A stretch of DNA of 53,664 nucleotides, from positions 1 through 53,664 of the forward strand of contig CALXTO010000008.1 in assembly GCA_944391425.1 (NCBI GenBank), in the 5' to 3' direction. A model generated the notes under the pieces. That model saw only the letters and a program-made list of their open reading frames with translations. It did not search any database and was not told the origin of the DNA. Position 1 is the first letter of the stretch; every line of letters begins with the position of its first letter. This document shows positions 1 to 8,209 of this stretch, in pieces. The DNA is from an uncultured Alphaproteobacteria bacterium. GTDB taxonomy: Bacteria > Pseudomonadota > Alphaproteobacteria > RF32 > CAG-239. Made by a program: the position numbers and the translations under genes.

Positions 1-9
1 CTTTCTTTT

Positions 10-978
10 ATGACCAAAAATGAACAGGATCTGGCTTCGGCCAAAAGAACCATTGACCGCGAAATCGATTCTCTGCGGGTTATGGAAAAATCTCTGGGTG
101 CTTCTCTTTCCGAAGCCCTGGACATGATGCAAAACGTCAAAGGCCGAGTCATCGTCACCGGCATGGGCAAATCCGGACACATTGGCCGCAAGATCGCCGC
201 CACTCTTGCTTCAACCGGAACACCGTCTTTCTTTGTACATCCGGCGGAAGCCAGCCACGGCGACTTGGGTATGCTGACAGAAAACGACGTTGTGCTCGCC
301 ATCTCCAACGGCGGTGAATCACGCGAACTTTCTGACATTTTAGTTTATTGCAAACGCTATGGTATTCCGCTGATTGCCATGACCAAAAATCCCGAAAGTT
401 CTCTTGGCAAAGCTGGCAATCTGCTGTTGCGCCTGCCGGATACCGGGGAAGCCTGTCCTCTGGGTCTGGCGCCGACTTCTTCAACCACCGCAACTCTTGT
501 TTTGGGTGACGTTTTGGCCATTTGCCTTCTGGAACGTCGCGGCTTTTCAAAAGTCGATTACAAACAGCGTCATCCCGGCGGCAAACTCGGCGCTATCCTG
601 CAAAAAGTTTCCGACCTGATGCACAAGGGTGATGAATTGCCGATTGTCAGTGACAAAGCTTCCATGCAGGAAGCCTTGCTGACCATGACTTCCAAAATGC
701 TGGGCTGTGTCGGTGTTATCAACGACAAAGGCGAACTGCTCGGAATGATCACCGATGGCGATCTGCGGCGCTGCTTAACGCCCGAACTTCTCACCCGCAA
801 AGCCAGCGATGTCATGACCAAAAACCCTAAAACCATTGCCCCCGACATTCTGGCTGTTGAAGCTTTGGGTATCATGAACAATACGGGCAAGGGCATTACC
901 CAGTTGTTTGTCATTCAAAATAATAAGCCGGTGGGAATCATCCACATTCACGATTGTCTGCGCGCAGGAGTGGCATAA
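10..978 (+). CDS. kdsD: Arabinose-5-phosphate isomerase, KpsF/GutQ family
   Basis: Interconverts ribulose-5-P and arabinose-5-P, the first step toward the LPS sugar Kdo. An N-terminal SIS sugar-isomerase domain (about residues 35-165) carries the glycine-rich TGMGKSGHIGRK segment and the HPAEASHGDLGM motif. Two CBS domains follow (about 205-322). The 322-residue length is normal for the family. Only nine bases precede the ATG, so a start further upstream cannot be excluded. It opens the kdsD-lptC-lptA-lptB-rpoN-hpf-ptsN series, a gene order known from many proteobacteria, and its stop is 3 bases before the lptC start. Product recognition is confident; KdsD versus a GutQ paralogue rests on the context. 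Confidence 0.9.
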   Translation: MTKNEQDLASAKRTIDREIDSLRVMEKSLGASLSEALDMMQNVKGRVIVTGMGKSGHIGRKIAATLASTGTPSFFVHPAEASHGDLGMLTENDVVLAISNGGESRELSDILVYCKRYGIPLIAMTKNPESSLGKAGNLLLRLPDTGEACPLGLAPTSSTTATLVLGDVLAICLLERRGFSKVDYKQRHPGGKLGAILQKVSDLMHKGDELPIVSDKASMQEALLTMTSKMLGCVGVINDKGELLGMITDGDLRRCLTPELLTRKASDVMTKNPKTIAPDILAVEALGIMNNTGKGITQLFVIQNNKPVGIIHIHDCLRAGVA

Positions 979-981
979 ACC

Positions 982-1656
982 TTGGTTGATATCAAAAAGT
1001 TGGACACATACTTTAACGCCGATTCTGAAATTCCGGCTGCCCGACCGGACAAGAAACAGGTAAACAGGCATACGCGCATCGTTCGTTTTGCCAAACTGTT
1101 TCTGCCCAGCCTTGCGGCCATACTGGTTGGGTTGTTGCTGCTTTTTCCCACCATCCACAAAGATGTCCGGGATTTCAAGCTTGATATCACTCGCCCCAAA
1201 AAAGGCGAACTTGAAAAGCTACATGTTGAAGATACTGTTTTTTACATCACGGATAAAAACAACAAAGTGAACAATTTCATCGCTCAAAATATTGACGAAA
1301 CGGAACCCGGTTCCAAACTCATCAAACTGACCAAACCGGAAGGCATCATCCCTCTCGAAAACGGCGAATGGAACACCGTCAAGGCGCCTCTTGGCTTCTT
1401 CAACCAGAAAAATAACCTTCTTCGTCTGGATGACGATGTCGAAATGTTCTACAGCGCCGGCATGGCCGTCCATACAACGGAAGCGTTTTTCGACTTTCCG
1501 AATTCCAAAGGATATGGCAGCAAACCGGTCAGCGCCCAAGGTGTTTTCGGAAATCTCAAAGCCGAAGGATTTGAATTTTCAACCGCTGATGATATTTTAG
1601 TCTTTACCGGGCACAGCGACATCACAATCAAAGAAGAAAGTTTTGAAAAGGAATAA
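982..1656 (+). CDS. lptC: LPS export protein LptC
   Basis: Inner-membrane-anchored periplasmic protein that passes LPS from the LptB2FG transporter to LptA. One membrane helix lies near residues 35-55 after a basic cytoplasmic segment, followed by a beta-rich periplasmic domain containing NFIAQNIDE and a repeated pattern of short strands. It starts with TTG just after kdsD, with an AGGAG about 12 bases upstream. No better ATG is available before the membrane helix. LptC sequences are weakly conserved, so the call rests on length, topology and position between kdsD and lptA. Confidence 0.85.
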   Translation: MVDIKKLDTYFNADSEIPAARPDKKQVNRHTRIVRFAKLFLPSLAAILVGLLLLFPTIHKDVRDFKLDITRPKKGELEKLHVEDTVFYITDKNNKVNNFIAQNIDETEPGSKLIKLTKPEGIIPLENGEWNTVKAPLGFFNQKNNLLRLDDDVEMFYSAGMAVHTTEAFFDFPNSKGYGSKPVSAQGVFGNLKAEGFEFSTADDILVFTGHSDITIKEESFEKE

Positions 1657-1660
1657 TTAT

Positions 1661-2464
1661 ATGAAAAACACTCCCGCGCTTATTCTGTTGAGCTTTTTCC
1701 TCGCGTTTTCCGCACAGGCGGCAGATGTCAACATTACCGCGGATAACCGTGTCGAATGGCATCAAAAATCACAAAAAGTCGTCGCTCGCGGCAACGCTGT
1801 CGCAACTAGGGAAGACATGAACATAAAATCGGATACGCTGACTGGTTATTACGCCAAACAGGCGCAAACCGGAAAAACGCAAATCAACCGGGTCATCGCC
1901 GATGGCAACGTCAGAATGCACTCTCCCAGGGCCGACGCTTTCGGCAGCAATTTGGATTACGATCTGGAGAAAGACGAAGCCGTTTTAACCGGAAAACCGG
2001 CTAAAATAACCACCGACAAAGAAATCATTACTGCCGAAGAAAAAATCACTTATTACCCGTCTCAGCAAAAAGCCGTTGCTCTCGGCAACGTTCAGGCAAC
2101 GGACAAAGACAGTAACAAAATCTACTCGGATAAAATGACGGCCTATTTTATCAGGGAAAACGAAAAATCGTCCAACCTGACCATAGACAAAGTCGACGTT
2201 TTCGGCAATGTCAAAATCGTCACGCCGGATACGGTCGTAACCTCGGACAAAGGAAGCTACTATCCGCGTAACGGTAAGGTTTACCTCTTCAACAACGTTG
2301 TCATTAATCAACAGGGCAACCTGCTGCGAGGCGAAAAAGCCGAAACGGACTTAAACACCGGTATCAGCAAGCTGCTGTCTTCTTCCAAAGGAAAAGTCAA
2401 AGGCGTATTCAAAGAAAAAGAAGACGGGCAGAAAGGTAAAGATAACAAGGAACAGCAGTCATGA
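1661..2464 (+). CDS. lptA: LPS transport periplasmic protein LptA
   Basis: Periplasmic OstA/LptA-type protein that bridges inner and outer membrane for LPS transport. A Sec signal peptide (residues 1-20, ending SAQA before ADVNI) is followed by repeated beta-jellyroll units (ADNRVEW, VVARGNAVA, VIADGNVRM, AVALGNVQA, VFGNVKI). A TTG start 18 bases earlier is possible, but this ATG has AAAGGA at a good distance and gives a clean signal peptide. The 267 residues are longer than E. coli LptA; the additional repeats and a lysine-rich tail account for the difference. Its stop overlaps the lptB start (ATGA). Confidence 0.88.
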   Translation: MKNTPALILLSFFLAFSAQAADVNITADNRVEWHQKSQKVVARGNAVATREDMNIKSDTLTGYYAKQAQTGKTQINRVIADGNVRMHSPRADAFGSNLDYDLEKDEAVLTGKPAKITTDKEIITAEEKITYYPSQQKAVALGNVQATDKDSNKIYSDKMTAYFIRENEKSSNLTIDKVDVFGNVKIVTPDTVVTSDKGSYYPRNGKVYLFNNVVINQQGNLLRGEKAETDLNTGISKLLSSSKGKVKGVFKEKEDGQKGKDNKEQQS

Positions 2465-3201
2465 GTAATTATAATCCGGAATCAAAGCTTGAAGTTTTCA
2501 ACATCGGCAAAAAATACAAAAACCGCCCCGTGCTGCGCAATGTTTCGCTGAATGTCAAGCGTGGCGAAGCGGTCGGCCTGCTCGGTCCCAACGGTGCCGG
2601 CAAAACCACCTGCTTTTATTGTGTTACCGGACTAATTACCCCGGACTACGGAGATGTTCATATTGACGGACAGGATATTACCAGCTTGCCGATGTATCGT
2701 CGCGCCCGCCTCGGCATCGGCTATCTGCCGCAAGAAGCTTCGATTTTTCGCTCTTTGACGGTGGAAGACAATATCAAAGCCATTTTGGAAATTGTTGTCG
2801 ACGACGAAAGCCGCCGTGAAAACATGCTTGAAGAACTGCTTTCGGAATTTTCAATCGCCCATTTGCGCAAAAGTCCTGCCATTGCTCTTTCCGGCGGTGA
2901 ACGGCGACGCTTGGAAATCGCCCGTGCTTTGGCCAGCCAGCCGCACTACATCCTGCTGGACGAACCGCTGGCAGGTATCGACCCTATTGCCGTCGGAGAA
3001 ATCCGCAATCTGGTTTCCCAGCTCAAACACCGCGGTCTCGGCGTTCTGATTACCGACCATAACGTCCGCGAAACTCTTGACATTACCGACCGGGCTTATA
3101 TTCTCCACGGCGGTTCGGTGCTGATGGAAGGCACACCCGATGAAATCGTAGCCAGCAAAGAAGTCAGAAAAGTCTACCTCGGCGACAATTTCTCCATGTA
3201 G
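2461..3201 (+). CDS. lptB: LPS export ABC transporter ATP-binding protein LptB
   Basis: Cytoplasmic ATPase that powers LPS extraction with LptF and LptG. Walker A GPNGAGKTT lies at residues 42-50, signature LSGGERRR at 143-150, Walker B ILLDEP at 164-169, and the switch histidine H200 within TDHNV. The 246-residue length is typical. It overlaps lptA by four bases and is followed six bases on by the rpoN region, so translation is probably coupled. lptF and lptG are not in this window. Confidence 0.95.
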   Translation: MSNYNPESKLEVFNIGKKYKNRPVLRNVSLNVKRGEAVGLLGPNGAGKTTCFYCVTGLITPDYGDVHIDGQDITSLPMYRRARLGIGYLPQEASIFRSLTVEDNIKAILEIVVDDESRRENMLEELLSEFSIAHLRKSPAIALSGGERRRLEIARALASQPHYILLDEPLAGIDPIAVGEIRNLVSQLKHRGLGVLITDHNVRETLDITDRAYILHGGSVLMEGTPDEIVASKEVRKVYLGDNFSM

Positions 3202-3213
3202 GAGGCTTTGGGC

Positions 3214-4683
3214 ATGGCAATAACCCCTAAGCTGGAAATACGCCAATCGCAGTCGCTGCTAATGACGCCTCAGCTTAGGCAGGCGATTGGTTTGTTGCAA
3301 ATGTCCAACCTTGAACTCGGCGAACTTATCGGACAGGAGCTGGAGCGCAATCCTCTGCTGGAGCGGGAAGAAGACAGTATTGCCGATGCACCGGATCCTC
3401 GGGAACAAACAATTGATGACTATGATGCCGCGCCGGATTCTCCGGAAGAATTTGCCGCAGACATTGATTATGACAACTCTTTCGACGACTATGCCAGCGA
3501 CCGTGAAGGTTACGGGCAAGACAGCGACTACGCCTGGGAAGACTACAACAAAAACAAAGGCCTGCCTGCCGAAGACGATTTCGACTACTACCAGCAAAAA
3601 CTGGCAGCCGGTAAATCTCTTTACCAACATTTAAACGAACAGATTTCGATGGCTTTTGCTTCTCCCAAAGACAAAATGACTGCCCATATATTAAGCGAAC
3701 AACTGGATGCGGCCGGTTACTTCCGCGGCAACATTCCCCAACTGGCTCTGCGCCTTAAATGTACGGAACAATATCTGCATTCCATCCTCAATGTCTTGAA
3801 AACCTTTGAACCGTCCGGCATTTTTGCCGAAAGCCTGAGCGAATGCCTCAAAATCCAATTGCAAGACCGCAACCGTTATGATCCGGCCATTGCCGTCCTG
3901 CTGGACAACCTTGAGCTTCTCGGACAGCGTAAATTCAAAGAACTGCAAAAACTGTGTGACGCCGACGCAGAAGATCTGGCTACCATGATTGCCGACATCC
4001 GTTCGTTGAATCCCAAACCCGCGGCCGCATTCGAACACGACACAAACACCTGCGTCATCCCGGACGTCTTCGTCAAACGGCGCCCTAGCGGCGAATATGG
4101 CGTAGAACTCAACAGTATGTCCCTGCCCCGACTGCTTGTCAACCGCAGTTACTACAGCCGCATTCTGGAAACGGACAAGTCGGCCAAACGCTATCTGAAA
4201 GAAAACCTCAGTCACGCCGGTTTTCTGATTCGCGCCATGCACCAGCGTGCCGCCACCATTCTGCGGGTCAGCGAAGAAATCGTCCGCCTGCAGTACGACT
4301 TCTTTGAAAACGGCATTGAAGCCCTGAAGCCTCTGAATCTCAAAGATATTGCCTATAACCTGGAAATGCACGAAAGCACGGTCAGCCGGGCCGTGGCCAA
4401 CAAATTTATGGAAACTCCGCGGGGACTGTTTGAGTTGAAATTTTTCTTTTCTGCTGCGGCCGGAAGCTATATCGGTGCCGAAGATGTTTCCACTTCCGTC
4501 GTTAAGCACAAAATACGCCGCTTGATTGAAAACGAAACGCCGCAGGAAATCCTCTCCGACGATAAAATCGCCGAACTTCTGGCCGCCGACGGAACCAAAA
4601 TTGCCCGCCGCACCGTCGCCAAATACCGCGAGGCCATGAATATCCCGGGATCCGCCGAACGTAAGCGCCAAAAACGTGGGTAA
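3214..4683 (+). CDS. rpoN: RNA polymerase sigma-54 factor
   Basis: Directs transcription from -24/-12 promoters with enhancer-binding activators. The N-terminal activator region (IRQSQSLLMTPQLRQAIGLL) is followed by an acidic linker rich in Asp and Tyr (about residues 50-120), then the core-binding region, the helix-turn-helix (DIAYNLEMHESTVSRAV) and the C-terminal RpoN box ARRTVAKYRE. A TTG six bases upstream is in frame, but GGAGG at 3201-3205 is correctly placed for the ATG at 3214. It sits between lptB and hpf as in many proteobacteria. Confidence 0.95.
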   Translation: MAITPKLEIRQSQSLLMTPQLRQAIGLLQMSNLELGELIGQELERNPLLEREEDSIADAPDPREQTIDDYDAAPDSPEEFAADIDYDNSFDDYASDREGYGQDSDYAWEDYNKNKGLPAEDDFDYYQQKLAAGKSLYQHLNEQISMAFASPKDKMTAHILSEQLDAAGYFRGNIPQLALRLKCTEQYLHSILNVLKTFEPSGIFAESLSECLKIQLQDRNRYDPAIAVLLDNLELLGQRKFKELQKLCDADAEDLATMIADIRSLNPKPAAAFEHDTNTCVIPDVFVKRRPSGEYGVELNSMSLPRLLVNRSYYSRILETDKSAKRYLKENLSHAGFLIRAMHQRAATILRVSEEIVRLQYDFFENGIEALKPLNLKDIAYNLEMHESTVSRAVANKFMETPRGLFELKFFFSAAAGSYIGAEDVSTSVVKHKIRRLIENETPQEILSDDKIAELLAADGTKIARRTVAKYREAMNIPGSAERKRQKRG

Positions 4684-4697
4684 TGCTTTTGTGTTTG

Positions 4698-4779
4698 TTG
4701 ACTTTTATGTTGACTTTGTTAAAATAAGGAGGTATTTCATTGTTTCGGTTGAAACATAAATTTCAAAAGATTTTATAAT
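4698..4779 (+). promoter_or_regulatory. Possible tandem promoters and leader before hpf
   Basis: TTGACT (4698-4703) is followed after 16 bases by TAAAAT (4720-4725). A second pair is TTGAAA (4749-4754) and TATAAT (4774-4779) with a 19-base spacer, overlapping the dyad TTGAAA-N6-TTTCAA. An AAGGAGG at about 4726-4732 stands in front of a TTG-initiated 12-codon frame ending in TAA at 4778. That frame could be a leader peptide or chance. Separate transcription of hpf is plausible. Confidence 0.4.
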
Positions 4780-4798
4780 ATTTTTGCAAGGAAGAATC

Positions 4799-5362
4799 AT
4801 GAAAATCACATTATCTGGCAATCAGGTTGATATTGGAGACAGACTCCGCAAACACGTAGAAGAAAACGTCTTAAACGCCGTCAACAAATATTTTCCGGCT
4901 CCTGTCAGCTGCAGTGTCAGCTTCACCAAAGTAAAAGACAGCTTCAACGCCGAAGTTACGGTTCATCCTGCCAAAAACATCATTTTAAAAGGAACGGGAA
5001 CGGCTGGTGACCCTTATTCCGCCTTTGACGCAGCCAATGAACACATTGCTACCCGTCTGCGTCGCCACAAAACCAAATTAAACGACCATAAAGGTAAAAC
5101 CGGCTTGGCCGAAGTTGCCAACGAAGCGGTATTTTCCCTGAATGAAGAAGCCGAAGAAATTGACATCGACGATGCACCGTTGACCATTGCCGAACTGGAA
5201 GCAAACATTCCCGTTTGCTCCGTATCGGAAGCCGTTATGTACATGGATCTCAACAACGAATGTGCTCTTATGTTCAAAAACGTTGTCAGCGGCAGTTTCA
5301 ATATGGTATATCGCCGCAAAGACGGCAATATTGGTTGGGTTGAGCCGAAAAACGACAAATAG
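4799..5362 (+). CDS. hpf: Ribosome hibernation promoting factor, long form
   Basis: Binds the 30S subunit at rest and drives dimerisation into inactive 100S ribosomes. The N-terminal S30AE/YfiA domain (about residues 1-100, GNQVDIGDRLRKHVEENV) is joined by an acidic linker to the C-terminal dimerisation domain (about 130-187, MYMDLNNECALMFKN...GNIGWVEPK). The 187 residues identify the long form. The ATG follows an AAGGAAG; an upstream in-frame TTG is less likely. It lies between rpoN and ptsN, the conserved arrangement. Confidence 0.92.
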   Translation: MKITLSGNQVDIGDRLRKHVEENVLNAVNKYFPAPVSCSVSFTKVKDSFNAEVTVHPAKNIILKGTGTAGDPYSAFDAANEHIATRLRRHKTKLNDHKGKTGLAEVANEAVFSLNEEAEEIDIDDAPLTIAELEANIPVCSVSEAVMYMDLNNECALMFKNVVSGSFNMVYRRKDGNIGWVEPKNDK

Positions 5363-5388
5363 TTCTAAAACCGAGAGGCTTAAAATCA

Positions 5389-5838
5389 ATGAATATTTCT
5401 GATATAATGACCGAAAAGAATATCATTCTCGGCATTAAGGCAAATTCCAAGCGCGAATTTTTGCAGGAATTAGCTGCGGCTGCTGCCAAAATTTCAGGCT
5501 TGGACGAAAGGACCATTTTTGACACGCTCTTGGAACGTGAAAATCTCGGTTCTACCGGTTTCGGCGAAGGGACTGCCCTGCCGCACGGCCGGTTTGAAGG
5601 CCTGGACCGGGTGTGCGTTTTATTTGCCAAAGCGGCGTATCCTGTCGAATTTGACGCCATAGACGGAAAGCCCGTTGATCTGGCATTTGTTTTGCTTTCA
5701 CCGGAAGGTAACGGAGCCGACCATCTGACGGCGCTGGCTAAACTTTCACGCATTATGAAAGACGAGGCTTTATGCGGCAAACTGCGGCAAATCGACAAGC
5801 CTGTCGAAATCTTTGCGCTTCTCAATAACGAAGAATAA
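5389..5838 (+). CDS. ptsN: Nitrogen-regulatory PTS enzyme IIA
   Basis: EIIA-Ntr of the regulatory phosphotransferase system, which receives phosphate from NPr and modulates metabolism and potassium or nitrogen control. It consists of a single EIIA type-2 domain of 149 residues, with the phosphorylated histidine H66 in GTALPHGRFEG. It begins 26 bases after hpf with GAGAGG upstream and ends at a strong bidirectional terminator. The partner genes ptsO and ptsP are not in this window. Confidence 0.92.
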   Translation: MNISDIMTEKNIILGIKANSKREFLQELAAAAAKISGLDERTIFDTLLERENLGSTGFGEGTALPHGRFEGLDRVCVLFAKAAYPVEFDAIDGKPVDLAFVLLSPEGNGADHLTALAKLSRIMKDEALCGKLRQIDKPVEIFALLNNEE

Positions 5839-5840
5839 AA

Positions 5841-5866
5841 AAAATCCCGCCGAAAGGCGGGATTTT
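5841..5866. terminator. Bidirectional rho-independent terminator
   Basis: AAAATCCCGCC, a GAAA loop and GGCGGGATTTT form a perfect 11-bp hairpin with A and T tracts on both sides. It ends the ptsN operon on the plus strand and the DUF1150 gene on the minus strand. Confidence 0.87.
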
Positions 5867-5903
5867 CATTCGTATCCATCTTGCACCACAACCGGATAAC
5901 TGC

Positions 5904-6128
5904 TTAATGCACACTGTGAGGGACCAGATCATTCTGCCGGGCAACAATAAATGCAAACTCCCGGTCATCCGTAGCGGCAATCTTTTCGCCATCAGCATCA
6001 TAAACCATCCATACCGGGCGGCCTTCGTAAATATCATGTTTGACAAAGGCTGCTTTTTCATCATGCCATTGCGGCAACTCCGTATAAAAAAGGCGTTCGG
6101 CTTCGCTGATTTCTCTCTTCTGTGACAT
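5904..6128 (-). CDS. DUF1150 family protein
   Basis: A 74-residue soluble protein. The second half (GRPVWMVYDADGEKIAAT, then DDREFAFIVARQNDLVPHSVH split by one more residue) matches the conserved DUF1150 signature of alphaproteobacteria as I recall it: a small sheet ending in A.ARQ..L.P.SVH. Function is unknown. A start ten codons upstream is possible, but this ATG has an AGGAG seven bases before it. In other alphaproteobacteria the family often lies near small heat-shock genes; here it lies alone between two plus-strand genes. Confidence 0.75.
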   Translation of the reverse strand: MSQKREISEAERLFYTELPQWHDEKAAFVKHDIYEGRPVWMVYDADGEKIAATDDREFAFIVARQNDLVPHSVH

Positions 6129-6214
6129 AAATAACTCCTGTTTATGATTTAGAAACATTTTAGCTTTATATTATTAAATATTACCTAACATTTCTCACAA
6201 ACAGGAAAAATAAA

Positions 6215-7900
6215 ATGTTCGTCAGCCTGAATCGCAAAATTATCTACAGCATTCTCCTGCTTTTTTTAATCACTTCCATTATCTTTGTATACACTTTCTA
6301 CCTGATATACGGAACCAAAATTCAAGAAGAACAGCTGTATAACATTCAGCGCAACCAGCAATATATCGACCTGCTGTATAAAAACATAAACACCTCTAAA
6401 GAACTACGCCGCATTGTCACCGACAACCCGCATATCAAAATAGACCCTGCCGTCCGCAGCAGCATATTTTCTTCAAACAACGAACAAAAACAATTTGACC
6501 AGCTCACAGCCGAACAAAAACAAATTTCAGAAACCAGCGAAAGCTTTGACAAACGATACAATGCAATTTACGAAAGTCTGAAAATCTTCGGCATCAGTTC
6601 CGTTTTGCTGGTCTTGTCAATCATTATGCTCGGTTATCTGATTTCTTGGTGGATTCTGGCTCCCTTGAACAAAATTTCATCCGTATCCGCGGAAGTATCC
6701 AAAGGTAACCTGAATCTCCGCATTGAACAAAAGAAAAATTCACTCTTTGTCGACGAGCTGGATTACCTGATCAACACTTTCAACCAAATGCTGGACGCGT
6801 TGCAAAACGTCATCTCCGAAGTCAAAGACAAAGAAGCATTTTTGCAGGCGCTGATTGACAGCATTCCGGACGGCATCCGCGTCATTGACAAAGACTACAA
6901 CATCATCATTGCTAACAAAGCCTACTATCGACAGGCCGGAACCAAAGCCCAAAACAGTCTCAAATGTTACGAAGCTTCGCAAGGGACAGACAAACCATGC
7001 AGTCCGGAGCTGTTTCACTGCCCGGTCCGTGAAATCATGCACAAAAGACGCGGTAACGTCAAAGTTGTTCAACAATTTTGCGGACACCCCGACCGGCATC
7101 TTTCCATCAACGCCGCACCGCTTATCTATTCCGGCTCGCGGCAATATATTGTTGAATCTATCCGCGATTTGAGCGAAGACATCAATTTTTCCCACCAGCA
7201 AAAACTGTCTTCTCTCGGTTTTTTGTCAACTTCCATCGCCCATGAAATGAAAAATCATCTGGGTGCTCTGCGCATCATTCTGGAGCGTCTGATTCAAAAA
7301 TTTTATCAGGATAAACCGGACGACAGCGACGACAAAAAAATGCTCACGCTGATTTATTCCGAACTGATAAACTGTATTGATGTTCCGGAAAGGTTGCTGA
7401 AGCTGACCCGTTCTTCGGGCGAAAAATACCAAGAGATTAACTGCGCTGAAAGCATTTGCGACGTTATCAACCTGGTTGACTTTGAAGCTAAAAGCGCCGG
7501 TATCGGTATTGATTTCAGGCCGGAACGCAAAGACCTCTTCATAAAAGGCAACGAAGCCGATTTTAAAATGGTTGTCATCAACATCATCCTCAACGCTTTG
7601 AAGGCAACAAACAACGGCGGAAGCATAACCATATCCCTTTGGCAGGATAAAAGCCGCAGCATCAAGGTCAGCTTTGCCGACACTGGTGTCGGCATCGCTC
7701 CGGAAAACCTCAGCCGCATTTTCGATCCTTTCTTTTCCAACGGACAAGACGGTTCCAAGAAAGGAACCGGCCTTGGCCTCTCCATTGCCAAATCCATCGT
7801 CGAAAAAACCGGCGGACACATCAGTGTTGAAAGCACCCTCGGCAAAGGCAGTTGCTTCACTTTGTCTTTTCCGCCGATAAAAAAACTTGCAAAAAAATAA
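6215..7900 (+). CDS. PAS-containing membrane sensor histidine kinase (orphan)
   Basis: Two membrane helices (about residues 8-30 and 124-150) enclose a roughly 95-residue periplasmic region. A HAMP domain, a PAS domain (about 205-325), a HisKA domain with the phosphorylated H343 in SIAHEMKNHLGAL, and a HATPase domain (N box NIILNALKATNN, G1 DTGVGIAPENL, G2 GTGLGLSIAKSI) follow. The PAS domain has four cysteines (C251, C262, C269, C289) in a KCYE...PC...CPV arrangement that could hold a metal, cluster or redox switch. No response regulator is adjacent, so partner and signal are unknown. Confidence 0.9.
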   Translation: MFVSLNRKIIYSILLLFLITSIIFVYTFYLIYGTKIQEEQLYNIQRNQQYIDLLYKNINTSKELRRIVTDNPHIKIDPAVRSSIFSSNNEQKQFDQLTAEQKQISETSESFDKRYNAIYESLKIFGISSVLLVLSIIMLGYLISWWILAPLNKISSVSAEVSKGNLNLRIEQKKNSLFVDELDYLINTFNQMLDALQNVISEVKDKEAFLQALIDSIPDGIRVIDKDYNIIIANKAYYRQAGTKAQNSLKCYEASQGTDKPCSPELFHCPVREIMHKRRGNVKVVQQFCGHPDRHLSINAAPLIYSGSRQYIVESIRDLSEDINFSHQQKLSSLGFLSTSIAHEMKNHLGALRIILERLIQKFYQDKPDDSDDKKMLTLIYSELINCIDVPERLLKLTRSSGEKYQEINCAESICDVINLVDFEAKSAGIGIDFRPERKDLFIKGNEADFKMVVINIILNALKATNNGGSITISLWQDKSRSIKVSFADTGVGIAPENLSRIFDPFFSNGQDGSKKGTGLGLSIAKSIVEKTGGHISVESTLGKGSCFTLSFPPIKKLAKK

Positions 7901-7947
7901 AACAGGGTTTATTAATAGCACAAATTAATCAATAAAAGGAATATTTT

Positions 7948-8169
7948 ATGAGTAAAGAAGAGCTTCTGGAATTAACCGGAGAAGTCATTGAAAAGCTGCC
8001 TAATGCCATGTTTCGCGTCCGTTTGGAAAACGGTGTTGAAATTTTGGCCCATACGGCCGGAAAAATGCGCAAATTCCGTATTCGCGTCATGGTCGGAGAC
8101 AAAGTAGACATCGAAATGACTCCTTATGACCTTACCAAAGGTCGCATTACTTTTCGCCACAAAGATTAA
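7948..8169 (+). CDS. infA: Translation initiation factor IF-1
   Basis: A 73-residue S1/OB-fold protein that binds the ribosomal A site during initiation. Nearly the whole sequence is diagnostic ([51 protein letters not shown]). An AAAAGGAA lies upstream of the ATG. It stands alone, with a bidirectional terminator shared with galU. Confidence 0.97.
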   Translation: MSKEELLELTGEVIEKLPNAMFRVRLENGVEILAHTAGKMRKFRIRVMVGDKVDIEMTPYDLTKGRITFRHKD

Positions 8170-8173
8170 ACAG

Positions 8174-8206
8174 AAAAAACGCCGCTTGTTTCCAGCGGCG
8201 TTTTTT
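8174..8206. terminator. Bidirectional terminator between infA and galU
   Basis: AAAAAACGCCGCT, a seven-base loop and AGCGGCGTTTTTT form a strong hairpin with A and T tracts, positioned between the convergent ends of infA and galU. Confidence 0.87.
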
Positions 8207-8209
8207 ATT

